A stretch of DNA of 64,000 nucleotides from UBA7672 sp963718145 (GTDB taxonomy: Bacteria > Pseudomonadota > Alphaproteobacteria > Caulobacterales > Hyphomonadaceae). Below are positions 13,961 to 22,513 of this stretch, one piece after another. Position numbers and translations under genes: made by a program. The stretch lies in NCBI GenBank assembly GCA_963718145.1, contig CAVQYJ010000023.1:124001-188000 (forward strand). Reading direction: 5' to 3'. Numbering within the stretch: position 1 is the first letter of the stretch; every line of letters begins with the position of its first letter. The notes below the pieces were generated by a model. The model was given only the letters and a program-made list of their open reading frames with translations, was not told the DNA's origin and ran no database searches.

Positions 13961-16900
13961 TCAGCCCATCCACCCCAGAACCGCGCCCAGCACGCGGTCA
14001 TACCAGGCCGGCGACCAGGCGCAGACATCCTCGCCCTCGCGCCCGCCGACGATCGGCGACGCCTCCACATCCTTGGCCGACAGCCTGCGCATGCCGCCCT
14101 CGCCCGCCCCGCCGAGCCGCGCGCCGCAGGCTTCCTTCGCCAGCTCGCCGCCCATGCGCCTTACCGCCCCCTCGTCGCCGCCCGGCGCCAGCCGCGCCAC
14201 GTCGATCACCCGCGCGCCATCCTTCATCGCCAGCACGACTGACTTGCCGTCCGGCGAGAACGATCCGCTCGAAGCCGCCTCGCCGCCCGCCAGCACGGCG
14301 CTGACCCATTTCCCGTCCTCGCGCCGCGACCAGATGCGCGCCGGCCCGTTGGCCGTGACGCTCACGATCGATCGCCCTCCAGGCGCCAGGGACGCCGCCA
14401 TCGCCGGATATTCCGACCCGCTCACCCGCTCGAACGCCCATGTCCCGTCCGCCTTCGGCGTCCACACCAGCACGCCATTGTCGCCCGCCGTGACGAATGC
14501 GTCCTCCGCCCCGAAGTGTGCGCTGTCCATGCCGAAATAGGGCTCGTTCTCGATCTCGCGCGGCGTCCATGCGCCGCCCTCGCGCCGCCAGGCGATCAGG
14601 TTGTTGTTGCTCAGCGAGACGATCACCGCCCCATCCGCCGACATCGTCGTCTTCTCGACCAGGCTGGCGTCGCCGTCATTCAGCGCCATGGACGTCCACG
14701 CATCGCCTGCACGTGTCCACACCGTGGCTTCCAGCGTGTCGGACTGCGCCACGATCGACGCGCCGCCGCGCGAGAAGCCGACCGAGGCGTCGGAGTTCTC
14801 GTGCAACTTGGCCTGCGTCCACTGGCCCTCGCCCCACGCGCCGCCCTTGGCGCGCGTGAACACGTTGAGCCCGTCGCTGCCGTCGGTGATCACCGTGTCC
14901 TCGTCCGGCATGCCGGCATAGCGCGCCGCGAGCCCGGACATCGCCGTCTCCGGCGCCCACTTGCCGTCCGCGCCGCGCGCCCACACCACGAACTGACCGG
15001 CGATGTCGACCACCGCGAGATGCGCGCCCGAGGGCGACCATCCCGCCGCTGAGGCTTCCAGCGGCAGCACGTCCGGCGACGTCAACTGCACGCCCGCGCC
15101 GGCCGCCTGCGGCTTCAGCTTCCAGATCTCCAGCGGCGCAGGATAGCCCGCCGTCGCCACCGTCAGCCCATCGGCGGAAACCGCCTGGTCCGAGATGCGC
15201 TCTTCCCCCACGATCGTGGCGGGACCCAGCACATCCTCCGCCTCGTCGATCATGGGCTGGCCTGCCTCGTCCATGTCGTCGATGGTCCACAGCTTCAGCT
15301 CGCGCGCCGCGTTCGTGCCGTAGAACACGCGCCCTGCGGGCCCGAACTCGAAACCACTGACGCCATCCAGCCCGCCCACCGGCGCCTTGGCATAGACGCC
15401 TGCGCCGTCCGTGTCGGTCCACAGCTTGGTCACCCCGCCATACTCGACCGTCAGCACCATCCGCCCGTTCGGAGACGCCGCGATCTCGGCGAACGAGCGG
15501 TTCGCCTCCTCCGGCGTGATCGCTGCGGTCGCGTCGGCGTTCCAGTTTCCCTGCGCGTCCTCAATCAGCACGCGCACCGCGCGCCCCGTATCGATGATGA
15601 TCCGCTTGCCGTCCTCGCTCAGCGCAGCGAACGGGATCGCCGCCTTCGGCCGCCCCACCAGCATCGCGCTCCATGTCCCATCGTCCGCCTCGCTCCATAG
15701 CTGCATCGCCGCCGTCGATACGCTGAGCACGCGCCGCCCGTCCGCCGACGCGCGCACATAGTTCAGCGACTCGCCATCCGCCTGCGCCGTGTCGTCGTCC
15801 TCCAGCATGGCGCGCGCCCAGCCGCCCTTGCCATCGGGCGTCCACACCACCACCGTGGTCTCCATCGCCGCGACAACCCGCCCGTTCGCCAGCAGGTAGG
15901 GCGAATAGACCGTCTCCGCCTCCTTCGCTTCCAGCCGCTGCGGCTTCCACGCCGCACGGTCACGCGTCCACACCATCGCCGCGCCCACGCCCGTCGTCAC
16001 AAAGCTCGCCCCGTCCGGCGCGAACGCCACGCAGCCCGTATTCTCCTCATACCCCGGCAGCGCCTCCTCCACCCATTCGCCGCTCGCCGCGCGCGCCAGC
16101 ACGTGCGGCACATCCTTCGTCACCGTCGCCGCCAGCGATCCGTCTGCATTCACCGCCATGCAGTCGATGCCGTTCAGCCCCGCGAACCGCGCCTCCACCT
16201 GGCTCTGCTCCAGCGCCTTCCCGATCTCGAACCCCGCCTCGCGCACCGAGGGAGACAGCCAGGTATCGCGCGCCGCCAGCACGCCGAGCCGCAGCGCCCG
16301 GTCATACCGACCCTGCTCGAACGCCTGCCCTGCCTCCTGCGCGATCGCCGCCGACGTCCGCTGCGCCAACTGCCTCTGCCCCTGCATCACCAGCCACGCG
16401 CCTGCCAGCGTCACCACCAGCGCAACCCCCACCAGACCGCCCACCCACCTCTGCAGTCCCCGCTGCCGAGCAAGCTGCGCCCGCTCCCGCGCCTCTCGCT
16501 CGCCCTGCGCCTTGCGGCTCTCCGCCAGGAAGGCCAGCACGGTTTCGGACACTTCCGGCGCGCTCGCCGGCCGCCGCGCCGACCATGCCTCGGCCTCGCT
16601 GATCTCGGCGCCGCGCAGCAGCTCGTCCTCGCGCCGCTCTGACTTCTCCCAGTCCGCCGCCGCCAGCGTCAGCCGCGTCTGCTCGCGCAGCCAGGCGACG
16701 TCGCGGTCCAGCGCCGCCGCCAGCTCCTCCAGCGCCGCCTCGCGCCGCGCATCGTCGACAAAACTGATCTTCATGTTGAGCGCCGACAGCCGCGGCGGCG
16801 CCGCCGCGAAGTCGATCATCCGGCGCAAGACCGGGATCACCCGCTTGCCGAGGCCCCGCGCGTAGGCGATCTCCTCGTCGCACACTTTCGAGGCAGCCGA

Positions 16901-17149
16901 ATCCGGCGAGACCACGAACACTGTCACGTCCGCGGCCGCCACCATCTCCTGCACGCGCTGCCACCACTCGTCCTCGGCCGAAATGCCGGTCTCGACATTG
17001 GCCTTGTCGTGGCTCGACTGGTCGTAGTCCGCGAGATAGCCGCGCGCGATCAGCGCATCGGCCAGCCAGGTGGTGAACTCGCGGTCCTTGCGCGAATAGG
17101 AAAGAAAGACGCGCAGCTTCGGCGCATCGCTGGTCGCAGAATCATCCAC
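13961..17149 (-). CDS. TIR-TM-WD40-like multidomain protein
   Basis: A 1062-residue protein. Residues 11-150 are a TIR domain (LRVFLSYSRKDREFTTWLAD, VTVFVVSPDSAASKVCDEEI); Glu 93 in the C-x-x-E position is the candidate NAD-glycohydrolase catalytic residue. Residues 170-215 carry the LLRGAEISEAEAW linker seen in conflict-type TIR/caspase/nSTAND WD40 proteins. A TM helix spans about 234-254 (WVGGLVGVALVVTLAGAWLV). From about 300 to 1010 repeated units such as SADGRRVLSV, SEDGKRIIIDT and SPNGRMVLTV, each followed by LW/VW, form an extracytoplasmic or membrane-tethered beta-propeller. It may be an abortive-infection sensor that depletes NAD; this is inference, as the trigger is unknown. Confidence 0.85.
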   Translation of the reverse strand: MDDSATSDAPKLRVFLSYSRKDREFTTWLADALIARGYLADYDQSSHDKANVETGISAEDEWWQRVQEMVAAADVTVFVVSPDSAASKVCDEEIAYARGLGKRVIPVLRRMIDFAAAPPRLSALNMKISFVDDARREAALEELAAALDRDVAWLREQTRLTLAAADWEKSERREDELLRGAEISEAEAWSARRPASAPEVSETVLAFLAESRKAQGEREARERAQLARQRGLQRWVGGLVGVALVVTLAGAWLVMQGQRQLAQRTSAAIAQEAGQAFEQGRYDRALRLGVLAARDTWLSPSVREAGFEIGKALEQSQVEARFAGLNGIDCMAVNADGSLAATVTKDVPHVLARAASGEWVEEALPGYEENTGCVAFAPDGASFVTTGVGAAMVWTRDRAAWKPQRLEAKEAETVYSPYLLANGRVVAAMETTVVVWTPDGKGGWARAMLEDDDTAQADGESLNYVRASADGRRVLSVSTAAMQLWSEADDGTWSAMLVGRPKAAIPFAALSEDGKRIIIDTGRAVRVLIEDAQGNWNADATAAITPEEANRSFAEIAASPNGRMVLTVEYGGVTKLWTDTDGAGVYAKAPVGGLDGVSGFEFGPAGRVFYGTNAARELKLWTIDDMDEAGQPMIDEAEDVLGPATIVGEERISDQAVSADGLTVATAGYPAPLEIWKLKPQAAGAGVQLTSPDVLPLEASAAGWSPSGAHLAVVDIAGQFVVWARGADGKWAPETAMSGLAARYAGMPDEDTVITDGSDGLNVFTRAKGGAWGEGQWTQAKLHENSDASVGFSRGGASIVAQSDTLEATVWTRAGDAWTSMALNDGDASLVEKTTMSADGAVIVSLSNNNLIAWRREGGAWTPREIENEPYFGMDSAHFGAEDAFVTAGDNGVLVWTPKADGTWAFERVSGSEYPAMAASLAPGGRSIVSVTANGPARIWSRREDGKWVSAVLAGGEAASSGSFSPDGKSVVLAMKDGARVIDVARLAPGGDEGAVRRMGGELAKEACGARLGGAGEGGMRRLSAKDVEASPIVGGREGEDVCAWSPAWYDRVLGAVLGWMG

Positions 17150-17276
17150 GCGTCAGTCCCCGATCTTCCCCACCCCAAGCTGGCACAGCGCGAAGCAAGG
17201 GGAAAGCGCTGCAGGCCGCATGCTCCCCACCCAACCCCGCTCATCAAACCCATCCCGCACCCAAACTCCCACCACC

Positions 17277-18166
17277 GCTCATCCCGACGAACGTCGGGAC
17301 CCAGGGCTGCCAGCCCGGCAGTCGCGGAATTTGGGCCCCTTGCCCCACGCCACAAGCCCAAAGGCAGGACAAGGCTCAAAGCCAGCCCTGGATTCCGACT
17401 TTCGTCGGAACGAGCGGTGATAGAGCCGCGCATTACAGTGAGGCAGCGCACTCCCAGCCCACCCCGCTCATCCCGACCTGTCCATTTTTCGCGACCCTCA
17501 CCCCGCTCATACCGACGAAAGTCGGTACCCAGGGCTGACGGCCCAGCAGTCGCAGAATTTGCGCTCCTTGCCCCACGCCACAAGCCCAAAGGCAAGACAA
17601 GGCGCACAACCTGCCCTGGATTCCGACTTTCGTCGGAACGAGCGGTGATAGAGCCGCGCATTGCAGTGACGCAGTCTGTCCCTGGCCACGGCCCACCTCC
17701 GACCCAACCCCGCTCATCCCGACCTGTCCATTTTTCCCCCGCCCTCACCCCGCTCATACCGACGAAAGTCGGTACCCAGGGCTGACGGCCCAGCAGTCGC
17801 GGAATTCGTGCTCCTTGCCCAAAGCCACAAGCCCAATGGCAAGACAAGGCGCACAACCTGCCCTGGATTCCGACTTTCGTGCGGGTCGAAGCGCAGCTTC
17901 GACGCGGTGATAGAGCAGCGCATTGCAGAGAGGCTGTGTGCCCCCAGCCGAGCCCGCTCCTCAAACCCATCTCATACCACCCACCCCGCTCATCCCGACC
18001 TGTCCATTTTCCCCCGCCCTCACCCCGCTCATCCCGACGAACGTCGGGACCCAGGGCTGCCAGCTCGGCAGTCACAGAATTTGAGCCCCTTGCCCAAAGC
18101 CACAAGCCCAAATGCCAGGACAAGGCTCACAGCCTGGCCTGGATTCCGACTTTCGTCGGAACGAGC
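17277..18166. repeat. Hairpin-ended repeat, four tandem-spaced copies
   Basis: Copies lie at 17277-17416, 17505-17643, 17752-17908 and 18027-18166, the only recognisable content between the TIR gene and the DUF3147 gene. Each starts GCTCAT, then a hairpin such as CCCGAC-GAAC-GTCGGG, then ACCCAGGGCTG, a core of about 90 bases (with GGCAGTCGCGGAATT, CTCCTTGCCC, CAAGCCCAAAGGCA), CCCTGGATTCCGAC-TTTC-GTCGGAACGAGC. Copies 2 and 3 replace the left CCCGAC..GTCGGG by TACCGAC..GTCGGTA with pairing kept. Copy 3 has a different right hairpin (GTCGAAGC..GCTTCGAC). GACCTGTCCATTTT precedes copies 2-4. Confidence 0.85.
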
Positions 18167-18295
18167 GGGGTTGGGTTTGTGAGAACAGTGAGGGCAGCGC
18201 TTCTCACTGAGGCAGCCCCGCGTCCATCGCGCCCTTGCTCCATCCAGCCAACCCCGCCACTGTCGCCCGGAACGCGACTGCCGAGGGAGACGTGC

Positions 18296-18655
18296 ATGCT
18301 GTCAGGTATAATGGGAACGGTGCTGAAGGCGCTCGGCACGGCGGCGTTCATCGCGCTCCTGTCCGAGATCGCCAAGCGCTCCACCTGGCTCGCCGCCGCG
18401 CTCGTCGCCCTCCCCCTCGCCACGATGCTCACCGTCGCCTTCACCGCCAGCAGCGATATCGCCAAGGCGAACCAGTTCGCCAACTCGACCTTCTACCTGT
18501 TCTGGCCGGGCCTCGTCTTCTTCGTCATGCTGCCGGCCGGACAGCAGCTCCTCAAGCTTCCGTTCTGGTGGTCGTTCAGCCTCGCCGTGATCCTCACCTT
18601 CGCCAGCACCTGGGGCTTCACCGTGCTGCTGCGCTCAATGGGAGTGAAGCTCTAG
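18296..18655 (+). CDS. DUF3147 family membrane protein
   Basis: A 119-residue integral membrane protein with three to four hydrophobic segments (ALGTAAFIALLSEI, STWLAAALVALPLATMLTVA, STFYLFWPGLVFFVMLPAG, WWSFSLAVILTFASTWGFT). The pattern 'LSE(I/V)AKR...ALxxxLPL...' is characteristic of DUF3147, small inner-membrane proteins of unknown function. GAGGGAGA precedes the ATG at 18296. It is followed after two bases by another small membrane protein gene, so the two are probably co-transcribed. Confidence 0.75.
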   Translation: MLSGIMGTVLKALGTAAFIALLSEIAKRSTWLAAALVALPLATMLTVAFTASSDIAKANQFANSTFYLFWPGLVFFVMLPAGQQLLKLPFWWSFSLAVILTFASTWGFTVLLRSMGVKL

Positions 18656-18657
18656 AC

Positions 18658-18882
18658 ATGCCTGAGCCCGGCCCCTTCGAGAACCTGACGCGCAGCGCGA
18701 TCCTCATCGTGCTGGCCAGCGTCGTCGTGCTCGCTCCGCTGGTCGGCGCCTTCGCCTTCAGCCCGCTGCTTGTCGCTGCTGGCATACAGCCCTACCCGCT
18801 CGCCGCCGCCCTCGGCGTCATGATCGCCGAAGCCATCGCCATCGCCGCGCTGGCCTTCCTTGTGCTGCGGTCCACGCGATGA
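18658..18882 (+). CDS. Small membrane protein
   Basis: A 74-residue protein with two hydrophobic helices (ILIVLASVVVLAPLVGAFAF and AALGVMIAEAIAIAALAFLV) joined by a short loop (SPLLVAAGIQPYP), N-terminus and C-terminus (LRSTR) likely in the cytoplasm. Its ATG lies two bases after the DUF3147 stop, suggesting a two-gene operon, possibly with products that associate. No family recognised. Confidence 0.6.
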   Translation: MPEPGPFENLTRSAILIVLASVVVLAPLVGAFAFSPLLVAAGIQPYPLAAALGVMIAEAIAIAALAFLVLRSTR

Positions 18883-18906
18883 ACGCCGTCGCGCTTCTGC
18901 TCGGCA

Positions 18907-18987
18907 TCAGCGGATGACGCCCGTGCAATACCCGAGCAGGATCAGCGGCAGCGGAATACCCAGCATCCAGAGAATGAGACCCTTCAT
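18907..18987 (-). CDS. 26-residue membrane microprotein
   Basis: A very short minus-strand ORF encodes MKGLILWMLGIPLPLILLGY followed by CTGVIR. It has a good ribosome site (CCAGGAG six bases before the ATG), one complete TM helix with Pro-Leu-Pro in the middle and a basic end. Similar tiny 'xxIILWxLGIPLxxILLxxLxGxI' proteins are widespread in bacteria and usually unannotated. It lies between the DUF3147 pair and the terminase. Confidence 0.55.
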   Translation of the reverse strand: MKGLILWMLGIPLPLILLGYCTGVIR

Positions 18988-19052
18988 GGCGCGCTCCTGG
19001 CATCTGCCCCGAGACCGGCAATTCTAACGCGCGGACGCCCGTGGGGTTGCCG

Positions 19053-20355
19053 TCAGAGCTGCGCCAGTCCAGGCCGCCCGCGCGGCTGCGCCAGCTCGCG
19101 CACCGCCCACACCAGCGCGTCCACCCGGTCCGGCGACGGCCCCGCCGCATCCGCGCCGAAGCAGCACATTTCGTCTTCGAGCTCCCGGAACAGCCCCATG
19201 TGCCGCACCCGCCCCATCGCATACGTCTGCGACACCGGCTGCGCGCGGTCGAACTTCGAGGCGCGCGCATGCACCAGCTTCACGCGCGCCACATCGCCTG
19301 CGCCTGCCGCCACCAGCATCTCGCGCACCATCTCGCCGCCCTGGTTGGCCTCCGCCACGATCAGGCCTGCGCCCACATCCCTCGCCGCCGCGACCACCTG
19401 CGCCGCCCACTGCGCCGGACGCAGCCCGCGCACCGAGGCGTCGCGCAGCACGAACACCACGCCCCCGCGCCGCCCCGCCGCCACGATCCCGCACGCATCC
19501 GCCCCCACGCCCGCCGGCGGATCGACCGCCACCACCACCCGGTCGAACGGCAGGCCGTCGCGACCGACCCGCCCGCCCTCGATGACCTCCCGCGTCCACA
19601 GCGCGTTCGGCGGATCGCCCACCAGCTCGCCCTCCAGCTCCTGCCGGCGCAGGTGGGCGTCGAGCGCATATGACCGCTCCATCTCCTCGACGAACCCCGG
19701 CGCGAGGTTCGCCGCATTCTCCCGCGTCCGCGCCCGCGTGATCACGACGCCGGCCCCGTCCGGACCCGCCCTCGCCCGCCATCTCCGCCAGCCGCCGCAC
19801 CAGCGCCCGCGCGCGCGGCGTCGTCGTCGCCGCCGCCTGCGGACGCGGCCCGAGCCGCAGCGCGAACATCAGCATGTCCCACGTCTTCGTATCGCGCGCC
19901 CACGCCCCGATCTCGTCGCACCATGCCGCATCGAACTGCGGCCCGCGCAGCGAGTCCGGATCCTCCGCCGAGAACACATAGCCCACCGCCCCCGGCCCGG
20001 CGGCGTTGGCCGGCCACTCCACCCGCCGCCGCGCCACCGAATAGGTCGGCCGCTCCTGCTCCTCCGCCACCGCCTTCAGTCCCGACGGTCCCTCGATCAT
20101 CACTTCGCGCACGTCGTGCAGCGTCGGCCCCACCAGCGCAATCCGCCGCGCCCCCTGCCGCACCCGCGCCCGCACCCACTCCGCCCCCGCCCGCGTCTTC
20201 CCCGCCCCCCGCCCGCCCATAAGCAACCAGGTCCGCCACGCGCCGTCAGGCGGAATCTGGCCCTCCCGCGCCAGGATCTCCCACACATGCATCGCCCTCG
20301 GCGCTTCCTTCCAGGCCTCCGGCCCCGTCAGCCACTGCTTCAGCACCTCCGCCAT
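19053..20355 (-). pseudogene. GTA/phage large terminase (g2-like), frameshifted
   Basis: The first part (MAEVLKQWLTGPEAWKEAPR...) holds the ATPase: Walker A GGRGAGKT (about residues 47-54), then RRIALVGPTLHDVREVMIEG, RGPQFDAAWCDEIGAW with the Walker B acidic pair, and ATTTPRARALVRRLAE. The frame breaks near 19750-19760; after one base is skipped it continues VVITRARTRENAANLAPGFV, then the nuclease half (FDRVVVAVDPPAG, LIVAEANQGGEMV, SPDRVDALVWAVRELA) to the TGA at 19053. Both halves match the GTA terminase that packages random host DNA. Start 20355 fits the family N-terminus. If the frameshift is real, packaging should fail. Confidence 0.85.
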
Positions 20356-20983
20356 CCACACCTTCTTCGGCTTCGTCTGGCATGCGCCGGAATTCTTCGA
20401 GGATTTCGTCGAGCCGGCTGCGGACGGCTGTGCGCACGTCGCGGTGCGGGTCGGCTTCGGTGTAGAAGGCATCGTTGGGAATCTCCCTCTGAAGTGTCAT
20501 GGGGGTTGGGGCAGGCGCCGCGTCTTTCCGGCGCCACATCACAACCGGCGCGGCCTCGACCAGGCGCCACTCGCTGGCGCGCCGCAGCAACGCAATGTTC
20601 TCGTCATCGATCGGAATGCGCATCAGTCCGCCGAGCCAGACGATGCGCGCCAGCGCCTGCCTGTCTCTCTCCGACATCGGCGAAACCCAGTCTTCGGCTT
20701 CGATACGATTGTAGATGCCGGACTCGCCGATGCAGAACATCCGTGCCGCCTGCGCCACCGACAGGCCTCGCCCCCACTGCAGCTGCACCGCCATCCAGTC
20801 CGCGCGGTTGCGCAGGTGCCAGCGGCCCGGCTGCAGCATCATCGCCGCCGCCTCCACGCGCTCCGCCAGCAGGAAGGGCCCGCGCCGCGGATCGCCCTCC
20901 GCGAACATGTCTGCCCGCCGCCCCTCTGGCCTGCCATCGGCCGGCGGCAGCACCGGCGGCATCCTCTCTCCGCTCATCGTCAT
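20246..20983 (-). CDS. g1-like protein, small terminase candidate
   Basis: A 245-residue frame directly upstream of, and overlapping by about 110 bases, the large terminase. Residues about 52-100 (PGRWHLRNRADWMAVQLQW, GLSVAQAARMFCIGESGIYN, then RIEAEDW) form a helix-turn-helix like those of small terminase subunits that recognise DNA. A charged helical part follows (HRDVRTAVRSRLDEILEEFR). The last 45 residues are Gly/Ala-rich and read through terminase codons in another frame, so the real C-terminus may be shorter or altered by a frameshift. Start could also be 20974 or 20962. Position matches RcGTA g1 (TerS). Identity is inferred from HTH plus position. Confidence 0.6.
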   Translation of the reverse strand: MTMSGERMPPVLPPADGRPEGRRADMFAEGDPRRGPFLLAERVEAAAMMLQPGRWHLRNRADWMAVQLQWGRGLSVAQAARMFCIGESGIYNRIEAEDWVSPMSERDRQALARIVWLGGLMRIPIDDENIALLRRASEWRLVEAAPVVMWRRKDAAPAPTPMTLQREIPNDAFYTEADPHRDVRTAVRSRLDEILEEFRRMPDEAEEGVDGGGAEAVADGAGGLEGSAEGDACVGDPGAGGPDSA

Positions 20984-21042
20984 CTCCCATGGCAGGCGGC
21001 GACATGCCGCCCGCGAGGTCAGATGCTCGCCTCAGGATTCAT

Positions 21043-21063
21043 CCCCTACAGAAAACTTTTCTG
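21043..21063 (-). promoter_or_regulatory. CCCCTACAGAAAA motif and palindrome upstream of g1
   Basis: CCCCTACAGAAAA at 21043-21055 repeats the sequence upstream of the portal gene. Here it continues as CAGAAAA-C-TTTTCTG, a perfect seven-base inverted repeat about 65 bp before the g1-like start, a plausible operator for the start of the GTA head operon. Confidence 0.4.
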
Positions 21064-21187
21064 CGTTCCGGCCGTGCACGTGCGTTTGCTTGGGAAACGA
21101 CGCGATTTCGGGATGCAGGCTGTCGGGCAGGTGCGGGGCCTGTCCTGACAGCACCACCTCCCTCACTGTTCTCACAAACCCAACCCC

Positions 21188-21541
21188 GCTCATCCCGACG
21201 AACGTCGGGACCCAGGGCTGACCTCAAACCTTGTTCCGCCTTTCAGCTTGTTGCCCTTGGGCAAGGAGCCCAAATCCCGCGACTGCCGGGCCGTCAGCCC
21301 TGGATACCGACTTTCGTCGGTATGAGCGGAGTGGGGTTGGGGGAAGATGGACAGGTCGGGTGGGTTGGATGGATTTTCACTGCAATGCGCTTCCCCATCA
21401 CCGCTCATCCCGACGAACGTCGGGACCCAGGGCTGACCTCGAACCTTGTCCTGCCTTTGGGCTTGTGGCCTTGGGCAAGGAGCCCAAATCCCGCGACTGC
21501 CGGGCCGTCAGCCCTGGATACCGACGTTCGTCGGTATGAGC
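21188..21541. repeat. Hairpin-ended repeat, two copies in opposite core orientation
   Basis: Copies at 21188-21327 and 21403-21541. Ends are as in the 17-18 kb copies (CCCGAC-GAAC-GTCGGG at left; ATACCGAC..GTCGGTAT at right), but the core reads on the other strand (GGGCAAGGAGCCCAAATCCC, GCGACTGCCGGGCCGTCAG). Together with a reversed GGACAGGTCGGG block they fill most of the non-coding 693 bases between the g1-like gene and the GIY-YIG gene. Confidence 0.85.
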
Positions 21542-21676
21542 GGGTTGAGGGTTGGGGGTGTGAGATGGGTTTGAGGAGCGAGTGATGGCTGCAGAAAAAC
21601 GCGAGAGCCGCCCTCTGTATCCACTTTTATCGCATCAGCCCGTGCTCTAGATTCAGACGCATCGGGGACAAGCACG

Positions 21677-21982
21677 ATGCCGATGTACAAGCCGTTCTGG
21701 ACCTACATCATGGCCAGCGGAAAGAACGGCACGATCTATGTCGGCCACACCGACGATCTGATCGGCCGCGTCTGGCAACACCAGACCAAGCAGTTCAAGG
21801 GCTTCACCGCCAAATACAATTGCTCCCTGCTTGTCTGGTGCGAAGCCTTCGACACCCGCGAGGCCGCGTTCGCCCAGGAACGTCGCCTCAAGGAATGGCG
21901 CAGGTCGTGGAAAGTGCAACTGATCGAGAAGACCAACCCGGACTGGAACGACCTTTCGCGCGATATCAACATGTGGGGCTGA
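21677..21982 (+). CDS. GIY-YIG nuclease family protein
   Basis: A 101-residue single-domain GIY-YIG endonuclease. TYIMASGKNGTIYVGHTDDL gives the paired YIM/IYVG strands equivalent to GIY...YIG, RVWQHQT carries the conserved Arg and His, and the catalytic Glu lies in AFAQERRLKEWRRSWKVQLI. Such short proteins belong to the UPF0213/YhbQ-like group that cuts branched or single-stranded DNA. It is bracketed by hairpin-ended repeats on both sides, which makes a link between the nuclease and the hairpins worth testing, but no mechanism is shown. It has a purine-rich GGGGACAAG upstream. Confidence 0.85.
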   Translation: MPMYKPFWTYIMASGKNGTIYVGHTDDLIGRVWQHQTKQFKGFTAKYNCSLLVWCEAFDTREAAFAQERRLKEWRRSWKVQLIEKTNPDWNDLSRDINMWG

Positions 21983-22057
21983 GCACGCCTCTCCTTCAAT
22001 TGCCCCCAGTCCTCACTCCGCTCCTCAAACCTATCCCGCATCTCAGCCCTCTCACCC

Positions 22058-22416
22058 GCTCATCCCGACGAACGTCGGGACCCAGGGCTGACAGTCCGGC
22101 AGTCGCGGAATTCGTGCTCCTTGCGCGAGGGCCACAAGCCCAAAGGCAGGACAAGGTTCAAAGTCCGCCCTGGATTCCGACGTTCGTCGGAACGAGCGGT
22201 GATAGGCCAGTGAGTGAAATCCAAACCCACGACCTGTCTATTTTCCCCAGCCGCCACCCCGCGTCGAAGCTGCGCTTCAACCCCAGACGAAAGTCGGGAC
22301 CCAGTGCTGCCAGCGCGGCAGTCGCGGAATTCGTGCTCCTTGCTCAAGGGCAACAAGCTGAAAGGCGGGACAAGGTTCTCAACCTGCCCTGGATTCCGAC
22401 TTTCGTCGGAACGTGC
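22058..22416. repeat. Hairpin-ended repeat, two copies
   Basis: A full copy lies at 22058-22197. A decayed copy at about 22260-22416 has lost its left hairpin (GCGTCGAAGCTGCGCTTC in its place) but keeps the core and the right TTCCGAC-TTTC-GTCGGAA hairpin. They occupy the non-coding 531 bases between the GIY-YIG and enoyl-CoA hydratase genes, with GACCTGTCTATTTTCC between them. Confidence 0.8.
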
Positions 22417-22513
22417 GGGGTGAGGCTGGAACGAAACCCGGAAACGATCCCCCCACTTGGCCCTTTCCCATGCCTGGCAACAGCCGCTAGTCTTGCGCCA
22501 AAGGGAGCACGCC

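Noticed and set aside
92..20983. Interpretation as an ordinary intact prophage
   Set aside because: No integrase, repressor or replication genes in the window, and capsid/portal segments match GTA families; a decayed prophage of the same family is not fully excluded.
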